This document shows, one piece after another, positions 10,001 to 22,000 of a DNA stretch of 24,615 nt. The notes beneath the pieces are model-generated. The model searched no databases. It was given only the letters and a program-made list of their open reading frames with translations, and had not been told where the DNA came from. The DNA is from Plakobranchus ocellatus. Taxonomy: Eukaryota > Mollusca > Gastropoda > Plakobranchidae. The DNA lies in assembly GCA_019648995.1 (NCBI GenBank), contig BLXT01007177.1:132185-156799 (forward strand), read 5' to 3'. The position numbers and the translations under genes are program-made. Position 1 is the first letter of the stretch. Each line of letters begins with the position of its first letter.

Positions 10001-13000
10001 AGAGTAAGAGCTTAGGTTTAATTTTTTTTTTTCAATTGTTGTACTTCTTGGCTTGGTAAACCAATCTACAAAAAAAAGGTTAATTTTTCTTTCCTTTCAA
10101 TCAGTCAAACAAGATTTTTGCGAGACAAGGAGGAACAAACAGACCGTACTTTACTGAAGAGCATCATCCACACATGGCGGGAACTGAAGACACTGAGAGA
10201 ACAACAGAGTTATGTCAACACACCAGTCAAGCTGCAGATTAGGAAGTGAGTTGCCTTTGACTCAAGACAGCAAATTCGATCGCCTAATGAGAATGAGAAT
10301 AGTTGCAAATAGTCCCAAACTGTCTATGACTTTTTTAAAAGCTGAAATATTAAACTCTTGAGGCAAACTGTCCTGAAATCAGAAGAAAAAAATTAAGGAC
10401 AATTCACAGACTTTTAAAAAATTTTGGTATACAGTAGAGTTTCTATGACTAAAGTTCCTCGGGGATTAAAATTTTTTCTTGGATACTTTTATATGTTCAT
10501 GTGGCATTTTTTTTTTTTGTGCACTGTGTCCTAAGTGTTGTATTTCATCAGAGAATTTTACTAATTACTAAAGAAGCCAACAAGCTAGATGTTAAGTGTT
10601 AACCATTCTTGATCTTAGATGTTTTAGAAAATTTTAGTTGGCAGTTATTACTTTTTTTTGTTACATAATGGATAATAGAGAAATGAGAATTTGAGCAACT
10701 CATCAAAAATTCAAAATATTAACATTTATGTACTTGGGTATCTTAGTAAATGTAAAAAATACTTGTTTTAGGATCTTATCAAGGCTTCAAAATAAAACAA
10801 AAAATGTATTTAGCAGGATTCATTGGGAGTGGAATTCATTACAAATTGAATTATACCCAAAGATTTTCATGGAATTTGTTTATACTATAGAAAATGTTTC
10901 AAACAATATTCTTTTTCTCAAATCTGAAAAACATTCATTTGTAAAGAAAGAATAAATTGCCTCCCTTCTGTAACATTTGCTCATTGATCAAAGTCCGTGA
11001 TTCATAGCAACAAGCCTGTTTCCCAAAGCCCTGTAAATTTCAATGTAGGTTGATTTTAGTCGATGAGTGCTACTCTTGTTTTAAATCTGATTGTGTTTTG
11101 ATTATGAATTCTACACTTAAGTGCATCACCTAAAATCAAAACCTTTATCAGTGCAATTAAATTGGTTATATACATCTCAATCTGGATGAAAATAATCTAT
11201 TGAATGTTGTTTTTTTTTTGTTTTTAGAGTAGATCTTCAACTATTTTTTACACTTTAAAAACGAATTTGTGATTCTGACCTAGAGTGAAAGTATAATATG
11301 AAGCAGGGCCAAGTTAGGCAAATGGATTTAGATTTAGAAGTAGATATCTAGATCTAAATCTACTTGCTATTCAAAAAAGAAATCTAGTGTTTAATCTTGA
11401 CTACTTTATGATACAGATAGACTTGGATTTGACTTTAAATGCAGCTCTTAAGTAGGAGAGTATAGACACAGTTCAGACAAGATGAAAATATGGTTATTTT
11501 GACCTAACTAATGGGTTATGGAGGAGTTCTAGTGGTAAATATCTAAGAGACTCAATAAGTGAAATCTAAAAACAATAGCTTTTTTATGAGGACTTTCAGC
11601 CTTTTTTTTTAATCCTACATGTAATATTCTTGTCACCATATACGTAAGCAATACTCAAAATAAGCTTACTGATGCAGATTGATTAATCTACATTTTAATC
11701 TATGTTTAGATCCAGATTAGATGTGCCTGATCTTAAATCTTCAAAATCACAAAAAATAAAACTCATTTTTTGAGACTTGTAGAATCTCAGTTTAGAAAAC
11801 TCTTTGTAGTTTTAAGTCCAGGGTCACAAATTTGTACAACATAAGAGAGCAAAACATAGTTGATTATGTATCAGGCAGTGAAGATAAGAAAGCCAACCTT
11901 CAATGGATTTGCCACCAGGCTGGTTGTTTGGCTAGTCATAATCTTTAGATTAGAGTGGAACAGTTTAAACCTTGAAAAAGAAAAAGATAGAATTTTATAA
12001 CTAAAGGTGAAGGAAAAAAGAGAAAAAGATAGCAAGTACTTTTTGACTACAAATTCCTCACTAAGTGTCATCCCTATTCTTAGATTCCTTTTCAAATCTT
12101 TATGACATAATTCTTTTGATCTTTTGCCATTAGCTCAATTTTTTATCATATATGCCTTGATTACCAGCTGTGAGCAATTTCCTCTTTTCCTCTTTTATTC
12201 TATGTGCATCTTTGATATATGAAATGCTTAAAGTCACACATTTGTATTGAACTATTATTTAAGATTATTGTCTAGTTTGTATTGCACAAAAATATTGGGA
12301 TGAAAACTGTTCAGTTTTGTTTTCCACTTAAGAGTCACGAGGCTCTGAATTAAGTCATTTTCAAATTACCAATAAATCTTGAAAAAAATATTCCAAAGGG
12401 AATGTTTATGCACTGCACTGTGATTGTAACCAAAATGTGGAAGTTATTCAGAGGTTTCATATTTAGTTTTAACTCTGTTGACACTTTAACCCTCAGAGAA
12501 GAGACAAATAAGGAGGAGGATTTGGCCCAGTGGAAGCTCGAGATGGAAGAAGAGATCTTTGAAGAGAAGGAAAAGTTTGAGGAGGAACTAATGAGAAAAG
12601 AGGCAGTCTACAAAGATCAGTTGGAGAAATATGATAAACAGTCTATAGAGAAGGCATGCTATGGTTTTCATTAGAATATCTTTTACTAAGAATTGCATTT
12701 TCGTATTCCTAAAGAATTTTTTAAAATGTAACTTTTGTTTCAAAAGGAATGTAGTCAAGATGTAGAAAGCAAAGGCCCCTACCATTCAGCGTTTCGCAGA
12801 ATCATTACTCTTTTTCAGAGCCAATTTGGCCATTCTGCCCATTATTATAAAATTCCGTGGCGGACCTGCCATTTAGCCCGTTTAAATCAGGCATGACCCA
12901 ATTTTTTGTTAAAATCTAGCTTTGACCTGATTTCCTGATTATTTTCTTCATGGCCCATTTTTTTAATAGTTTTTAAATGGCTGGCAAAATGTATTTCCAA

Positions 13001-16000
13001 TGTCTGTCGTTACTGGCAAAATTTTTTTTTGCACAAATCGCGGAAAATACCGATTTTCGATAATGTGACATTCTTCAAGATTTTGGCCTTTTTTGAGTTG
13101 ATTTCTTTTTTTCCTCACAACTTCTTCTTTATTATTATCTTAGTTCCTCCTTCTAGCTTCTTTGGATAGGGACAGCTGAGAAAGGATTTGAAAACTCAGT
13201 TTAAGAAAAAATTGATAGGAAAAGTTGGGGTTTTTTTTTGCATTTTCCTCCTATTGCAAAATTGTATTTAAATCATAAGAAGAGATGGTACTTTTGTATA
13301 GTCATATATATGTATATAAGATATATTGTGAAAGAATCAGTCATATATTTTAAACATTACCAACCTTGCAAGAATATCACAAGTTTACAAGAGAGTTTTG
13401 GGTTGTGAAAAGTTGATAATTATTACATTAGTTCCCATATATTATTACATATGTTCCTGCCACATATATCTCAATTTGTAGTAGCATTACACTTTTATCA
13501 TTTTTCTTTTAATTATGTTTCACTAGTGAAAATTAAATTCCAGTTTAGGGTTTGTTTTTTTTTTAATGTAACACCAGCATCAATTTAGCGTATAAATATT
13601 TGACATTATTTTTGCTGGTTTTTTTTTACAAAGCATCAATGAATAATTTTCAAACTAATGTTCATAGTGTGAAGGATAATTATTGGATTAAGATATATAT
13701 TACACAGGAGGAGGCTCAGAAGAGGATAGCAGACAGGAATCGGCAGAAAAAAAGGCGTGGTTCAAAAGCTTCTAAGGGATCGAAGGCATCAAAAAATTCC
13801 CAGGAGAGGTTGAGAGCAGAAGCTGAGTTAAATGATGATATTGAGGATGAAAGCATTGAGGTAAACTTTTATTATGTATGGTTTGAAATAGTACCGTGGT
13901 CGTCATCAAGTGCCTTCTTTGGAAGCTTTGCCTCTTCAAACATCTTAATGTTTATGGCAGTCAACCTATCTGTCATGAAGTTGCACCCAGATTTTTGTTA
14001 GTGAATCCCCATCTTCTGTCTCTGGCTATCTCAAATTGTAAAAAAGCTCATATATTAAGTATTGTAGCAAAAAAATAAAAGGTTTGTGTGTGTGTATGCA
14101 TGGTGGCACAATTATGTTTTAAATTTCCTTTAAATGTCACTAAATATAATGATTTGCTAATTGAAACAGGCTGCACAGTTGATATATCAGGGGCAAAATT
14201 ATGGAATAAGCTTATCACAACACTTTAAATATCTATAAAGTTCTATAAAAATATGCATTTGCTGATTCGTTATGCTGGATGAAAACAATATCCATCACAT
14301 GTCATTACTTTTTCATTCATTATCGAGATATATCTATATATATATTATATATATATAATATCAAATGCAATGTAAAGAAAAAAAAAGGGGGGGGGAAGGG
14401 CAGAACTTGCTAGGATTATTTTTGTGCTAGGCCCTTGTAAAATCAAATTATGGGTTTTAACTTTAATGTGATTTTTTTTCTATGATCCCCTCTGAATTTG
14501 TTGCAAATAAAATTTCATAACTTCAGTTCTAATTAAGGTATTACAAATTTAAACTTTAAAATGTAAACAAATGAATATGGAATGCAGGGAAATAAACAAT
14601 ATTCAACATGCATATCTGGCTAGATGTGAAAGGTTTTCTCAAACTGCCACACATGCTGATAGTTTCAATGATTTTTGTTGATCTGGTGTATAGTGAGGAC
14701 TTGATCAGCATAAAATCTGCATTAATTCTCATCTCTTGCTTTTTTGGACTTTGTTGCTTGGTTTCTTTTCCAAGTCATACCTTCTTTCTTTAGTGATATA
14801 ATAAATGAGGACACAATAAGACTGCATGAAGTTTAAGTATCTTTTGCTGAATTATCAGGTTGCTTTGGCCATAAAGAGTTTTTATCTTCCAATTTCTGCA
14901 GGAGGAAAATGCCAAAGATCAGGCCATTATAGACATGGAGCCACTGCCTAAACCTGAGCCACCTGAAGCTCTGGATGAGAAGGCACTGAAGGATCAAGTT
15001 AAGGCCAAGTTTATGGCCCAGAAACGGAGACCTGGTAAGGAGAGAGAGAAATGGATTTATAGAAGTTGCCTTCTTTCCCTCTTCAATCAGGATCTTTTTA
15101 GAGTTTTTATCAAGTTTCCTGTCAGCTAAGATCTTTCATGTTCAATTTTATTACCGTTGCCGTTTTTGTTTTTTATTTTCCTCTTTTAGGCATGTAAAAG
15201 AAGTTTTATGATGATTCAATGTAAAAAAAACTGCATCTCTATCTTCCTCTGCCTCCATAAAACCCTTTAGGATTTTTCCCTTATGCATATGATTCTTTAG
15301 ATGTTTGAAACATTCTACCTCTTCTGAAAGAACACTGCCACATAAGTAAATTCTTACTTTAGCAGCCTCCAGAAGAAATCATTTATTGATTTTTCTCACA
15401 CGTCTTTAGGTGAGCCAAAGTTGTTTCCAGAGTTGTCCAACTCAGCAACAGTCACACCTTCAAGTCAATGTTCAAGGTAAGGTGAATGATGAAAATCTTG
15501 TGGGGGATATTTTATTATTTCTTTAATGTTTTAATTTTTTTTTTCTTTTAAATTTGATTGAGCTTTGATGATGCCTTTGTTAGCAAACACCCCAAATATG
15601 CAGGAACCTTCCACCATGGTTTAAAATCTCATTGCAAGCATCCAATTTGGTTCAACAAATCTGAGGTTGCAAAAGGTCACATACAAAAAAATAAAAGTCA
15701 GTAGAATCATTCAATTTTTCATCAACTGAAAGTTATAATTTTTGCTTTTTATAAGGCTCTATATTGTGGGTGTTGATTTAGAATTTTTCGAATTGGCTAC
15801 ATTATTTTAATGTTCTACAAGTTTGAACTTTTTAAATATCTCATATTGCCATATGTTTGACACCTGTATGAATAAGACTGTGTCTTTTTAAAAATTATCC
15901 TATTTATTCCTTATCTGCCTCTCTTTTCTTTTTTACGAAATCTTGGAATGTAGGGCAGAGCAACAAAGACGAGACGATGTGTCAAAAGCTAAGCTCTATG

Positions 16001-19000
16001 TAAAGATTCTGTTCAATGGGAAAGAAGTATCTAGGACAGGTCCACGGTGAGTGTAAATTTTAAACAAACTAAATGACTTGATTTTTTTTTCTCCCTTTTT
16101 TTTTAAAATTCTGTGTGAAGATGTGTCTGTGATATTTTTGTTTTATTGAACCTGGAAATTCTTCAGATTTAATTACTTTTATATGTCTGCTTTAGACCTC
16201 TCCTCTATTGTTGCTGTTCAATTAGCAACACATTGTATCAAAAATATTTCGATGACTTTTTTTCCTTCATAAACCTATATTTCTATTAATGGTTGTTAAT
16301 TTGAGCTTTTTTGAAAACAATCAATAACTACAGCAAGACAAGAGTGCAAGGGGGTCTTTGGGAGTGGGACAAAAATTATCACTGTATGCTTGTGTGTCCC
16401 TTTACAACGGCCATGTAGTAATGTACATGATTTAACCTGCTTGTATAAGTATTTGCTTTGATTGAAAAATGTTAAATAAACATTATTGGGTTTAAAGAAA
16501 GAATATTAAGTTACCATTGTTAGGTGTTCAGGTAGACAGCTAGCTGCATAAATTTTAAAAGAAAAAACGAGGTTTTAAGTCTAGAGCTGAAAAAAAAAAG
16601 TACTGTGTAAACATTTGTAAGGTAGCCCATTGGAGCTGTAGTATCAGTGTAATCACATTTAGAAAACCTTTGGGTTGCGGTATTTTGAGGATTTGACAAG
16701 TAATAAATTCACTGCATTCACATTTACATTACATAATGCATAGAAATTTATTTAGTGCATAGTGTTTTGTTATCTACTTAATCCTCAGATCAATTAAAGA
16801 AGTGCACTGTATTACTTTTTATGTCCTGTCTCTGTAAGCTGTGATCTGACTGTTCGATCTAGATGAAATCAACCTAGTTTGAGAGGATACAAAGATTCTT
16901 AGAAGGAATGCCACTTGCTTAGGCATTTTTTTCTTTAATTGTTCAATGTTCTGTGTTTCTTGACCACCTAATCTTTCCCATTCCCTCTCTTTCTACCTCT
17001 TTCACTGCCACTAGTCTTGATCAGTTTGATGGACCCTATGAACAATTTACTTGTAGCATGTCATGAGGCAAGGTAGCATCTTCTTCAAACAGTATGTGCA
17101 GATATTTACATACAGCACACTACAGACCACAAGAATGTCTAGCCCTCTCTTTTACTTAGAAGTAGCAGGGGCCTAATGAAAGAAAAAATGGTACTCTATA
17201 GTTATAATATTCCCTTAATCCCATCCCTATCTATAATCTAGATCCCTCCACATTTAATTTCAAGACTTGCCCCCATATTATTATTGCATGGCATTAGCTT
17301 ATTGATAGAAATCTGAACTTTGCTGTGGTATTGCTGTGGGTGAGTTACATATATATAAATATATGATTCTGTTGTATATAGTCAATTTTTATATAGCTTA
17401 TAAAGACAGAAAAGGGGACTTAAAGCAGGCATTCATGCTACTGACGTATTAGATACCCTAGCGGACAAACTCTTCTTTGCTCTTCTCTAATGATTTTAAA
17501 GTTGGTTAATATTTATTTTAATCTCTTTTAATCACTAAAAACATTTCATAAAAATTAATCAGGGTATCTTGAGTGTGTTCCTTGGAATTGATCTCTGAAG
17601 AAATTTAGGGTAAAGTAAAAGAACTAAATTGAATTGTTTTGTAGCCATTTTATTAACTCCAAATTTGATGTAAAGGCAATCTGAATAGAAGACTTAATGT
17701 TAGATTGGAAAAAACAAAATCTCTTTTTAAAAGGGCAAACAGACAAACATTTTTAAAAGCCTACCAAGATCTAATTCTTTGTGATTTTCACCCATTTTCC
17801 ATACAAAGGAACCAAAATCACTTAAATAAGCTACATAAACTTTTGACTGATTTCATAAGGTCTAAAATGTTTTTTTAAACTAATTTCTGACGATGAGCAT
17901 GTCATGTTGCCCAGAATTATTTATACCTCCCTAGACCTCTAGTCTATCAGTTCTGTCTATGTTTTATTGCTAGGGGGCTATAAATAGATCTGGTTTTTTC
18001 AAGTTTATTTACAAATATATGTCTATTGATAATAAAGTTAGTGGGGGGAAAAGTGCATGCCCTTTCATTTGGTAAAGTTTTGTACAAGTCCTGAATTAAT
18101 TTCTTCCAATTCTTTTTCCCATATCAGACCCTTGTCTCAGGATTTCAATGTGAACTTTGGTGAAATATACAATCTTAAAATTGTGGAGTGGCCAGAGAGT
18201 ATAAAATTTGAGGTGAGAGTCATTAAATAAAGTGGATTTTTTTTATATTTTCTCAACATATTTTTTATTGTGCGCCTACGTGTTTGTATTTGTGTAATCA
18301 TATTGCTTTGTCAGGGACATAAATTATAAAAGAAAAACTTTCCATGCACAAGAATGTAATTGGCTGCATTGCATTTTGTAGATCCCCACAATATAAGACC
18401 CTGGGGTTATTATGGAGTGACATGTCTTCTCTAGGCTGATTTGTCTCTTTGTGCATAATCATGTTTGAGAAAGAGTAATATTAAACAAGGAAAGATGCAA
18501 TAATCAACTGAGATTTGGTCTGTGGTGTTGTTTATAAAGTCAAATGTATCCAAACTTCCAAACTGATTGAAATGCAGGATGATCTCAAAAGTGGGAAAAA
18601 AAACTAAGCTTCGTCAAAGATTGAATTGTAGGATTAGCTAAGAGTTCAATCTTTTAGCTTATTTCTTTATAATACAATGAAATATGCCTGAGCATTATAC
18701 TGCAATGTTTTTCTCTTCCTTAAAACCAAAATAAGTTATTGTAAAATGTTCCTCAAAGCAGAAGAAGAGTATTGTAAAATATATAAAAAAAAAAGAAGAA
18801 AAGAGATGAAATGTTCTCAAAATTGTAAAAGATTGGTGCACATCTAGAATGTATGTACAGATATCAACCAGTTAGCTCAATTCTCAGCATTATCTATATC
18901 TGTTGTTGAACAGATTTATGAGACAGCGGGTTTTGGCAGTGGCCGTCTGCTAGCAGAACTCTATGCTCCCATCCCTGAGGCATCTGTGACATCACAGAGT

Positions 19001-22000
19001 GTGGCTCTTGAGAATGTGGAATTCAGTTCCTATGAAAAGATACAGCTTTCCCACGAGGGTGTTGGCAGTGGTAAGAGAATAATGCTGGCTAAATTTATGA
19101 TTTGAATTTTCTGCATTTTATCTGATCTATTTATTTATAATAAATAATAATCAGTTCAAAAGCTAATTGTTATTTTTATTTTAAAAAATCTGACCTATTT
19201 ATTTATAATAAACAATAATCATTATTTTTTTTTAAATCAAATAATCTAATAATAAATGCCCTTTATTGCATCTGCTTTTTCTTTTCAACTAATTCCTAGA
19301 AATTATAACTTTGTGAGTTGTTTTTAAATAAGTAAAGTGGTTCCCACGCTCAGTCCAAGTATCGGGGGACCAGGAGTAGGGTCCTTGGTAGTTTGCTATT
19401 GCTTTCCTCACCGCCTTTATTTTCGCCCGATCTTAAGAGATCTAGCTACCCATTTAGTACTGGGTTGACACAGAGGAGCAATGAAAAATTGACCTGGCCC
19501 TCAGGGGGGGCGGTGGCTCATCTGGTAGGGCATTTGGCTACCAAATAAGAGGTCTGAGTTGTTTTTAATAACGTCTAATTGTGTGATTTTATATCTTCTT
19601 GTAACTTGCTTTTTACAGTTTTTTTTTTTTTTTATTTTGCTTGTACCCTATCCTGTGTATTTTTTTCCATATGGCATAACTAGGTGTGGCCTTCAAATTT
19701 GAGGGTCATGTCCCAGACCTTGTGACCTTGATGACCTCAGGAGTGCTTAATTCAAGTGTGGCTTGGGCTGTTGGTGAGGATGGTCTTCCTTTGGTGCCTA
19801 TAGAAAAATTTGGAGCTGGTTACAAAGCAGCAACGTAGGTTTAATTCTTCCTTTAAGGATAGTTTGCACTTAGTGTGTCAAATATGTTTGTTATATTGTA
19901 TGAGCTGATAGCCTGAAATTTGAAAACTGAAAAAAAAAAATTAACTTACTCCAAAACTTAGTAAAAAAAAATAATTAAAACCAAATTTACCAGTTCCACT
20001 GAAAAGATATTCCATAAAGTGAATGATGAAATGAAGGCAATTTTAGTCAACAGTGAAGAGTTTTAGAATTAACCTAAAAATTCTTCATTCTAACAAAAAC
20101 AATTTTACTCAAAAACAAAGATATACTATAAACATTTGGTGAAAAAAACGAAACACACAACTGTTGGTGATTATAATGGGAGCTGAATTTTAATTGATCA
20201 GCTCCACTTTAGTGATGACTTTTGAAATCTTAGATAAGTGATTCAAAGAAAATATGTCTCTTTTCAATTGCTTAAAAGATTATAGTGACATTTCAGGTTG
20301 GTAAGCAGTTTGACATTCATAGATATTCTTTTCTTGCATGTATATTCAAAACTATTGCCATGTTTGGTTTTTTTGAATGGTTTTTTAGGGGGTTTGAAAA
20401 TGCTATCTTGGTAGTTTTTCTAAGAATGATTATTTGAGCACTCTTTACTAGAATTTAGGTTTAATCATGTTTAATGTTATGTGAGAAGTATGCACAGTTT
20501 TCAGCTATTTGCTCTTTTGCTACTGCAGACAAATGAAACGCCTAGATCCATTTGCAGCCATTGGTGCAAGTGGTGTCTCCAACCTTGAGAAACTGCTTGA
20601 GTGGTTCAAACAGTCTCGTCTTGACCCCAATGACCCCAACAACAAAGACATTGTCTACATGCTTAGTGTAAGACTTAGATGCCTTTCATCAACACTTTTC
20701 CAAAATCATATAAATGGTAGTTACCAAACAATTGAACAATAACAAAGGCATACTGATGCTATGAGTATTGTGCAAAATATTTGCCAGCAAATTCAATTCT
20801 TTTGAAATATGCTCTCCACTTATCTCTTCACCAAATTATCTTAAGTTCCAAAATGAATTTTGTATGCTGTGCAAACAATTTTATGTGTTTAAAGTTTGCA
20901 GAACACAATTATCCATTTCAATTTCTTGTATCTCTAGTTTTTAATTCTAGATATAAAAAATATCATTGCCATTATCAAGAGTCTCATCCTCTTCATTTCC
21001 TGTTAATTCAAAAACCATGAGTAAAGGCCTTTTACCAGCATTGTAAGCAAAGATAATTGTAGAAAATGTAGTAACCTTTTTTGCCATGTTTACTGTTAAC
21101 TCGCAAGAGACTAATATATGGGTAGAGTATGACTTCTTTGGCCAAATAGCAGCCATAAAAATTGGATTTTTTTTAATGCAATGGCATTGGGTGCCCTGGG
21201 ATTGAATCAACAGATAGCATTGCTGGAGAGTGAGTGGTTAAAATAGTAATACAATGAAAATAATGAATCTTGTAAGTTTGCTCTGATCTTCTGCATATTT
21301 TGGGTTGGTTTTGAGGCAAGTGTCTCTAATTCGTTTCTTTTTTTGATGTTATTGTAAGCCTTGACAAGCACTTTACAACATGAAACTCTTTTCTTTGCTG
21401 CCCATAGGGAGGAGACCAGACTTTACTGGCACCCAGGGAATATTTCCGTCTTGAGCCGCTGCAGCAAGAGTTTGACATGACCACAGTAGAGGAGATGGAG
21501 AAAAACCTGAGATATAAAATCCTCACTCTGCGAGATCAGGAAAACCCAATCTTCAAGGGTTATCAGATGGTGCCATGCCTGGACAGGGAGATCCCCAAAG
21601 ATGTGCTGAAGGTAGGATTACTAGATTATCTAGATTTAAGATGGTTTGAGAACACTCATAGTCTTTTTTTTTAAAAATGTAAATTAAATAGCAAATCATC
21701 ATCATCAGGTGCCTTGCTTTACAGCGTTGGCGATCATGGTCCTCCACTTTTTCCTGTCCTTTGTCGCTTCTATTGCTTCCAACGATTTCCCTGCCTTCAG
21801 CCAGTCTGTCAGGCCTTCAATGAGCTTTTCTCTTTGTTTTCCCCTACTGCGTTTTCCTTCCAACATTAAAAGCGGTATAGGAGACATAGGGGTAGCGGTA
21901 TAGGAGACATAGGGATAAAACCCTACCCTATAAACAGGAGAAGTAAGGCGTCTCCTTCCCTCCGCTAGCCTGTGGGAGACCCTTGGGCAAGGTCGAATAC

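Larger units (their letters stand above)
19071..19683 (+). other. Intron P-Q, interrupted by a SINE
   Basis: It holds a spaced direct repeat (19121-19221) and a SINE insertion (19315-19570). The 3' end carries a T-run and the acceptor taactag. Confidence 0.75.

Noticed and set aside
11871-12095. Minus-strand 74-codon ORF
   Set aside because: The Ser/Phe/Lys-rich translation is typical of AT-rich non-coding sequence; the short exon-like [11 protein letters not shown] piece lacks a good flanking structure.
19505-19561. Functional tRNA gene
   Set aside because: It has A- and B-box-like words, but the molecule stops at the B box where the target-site duplication begins, and it is joined to a SINE body.
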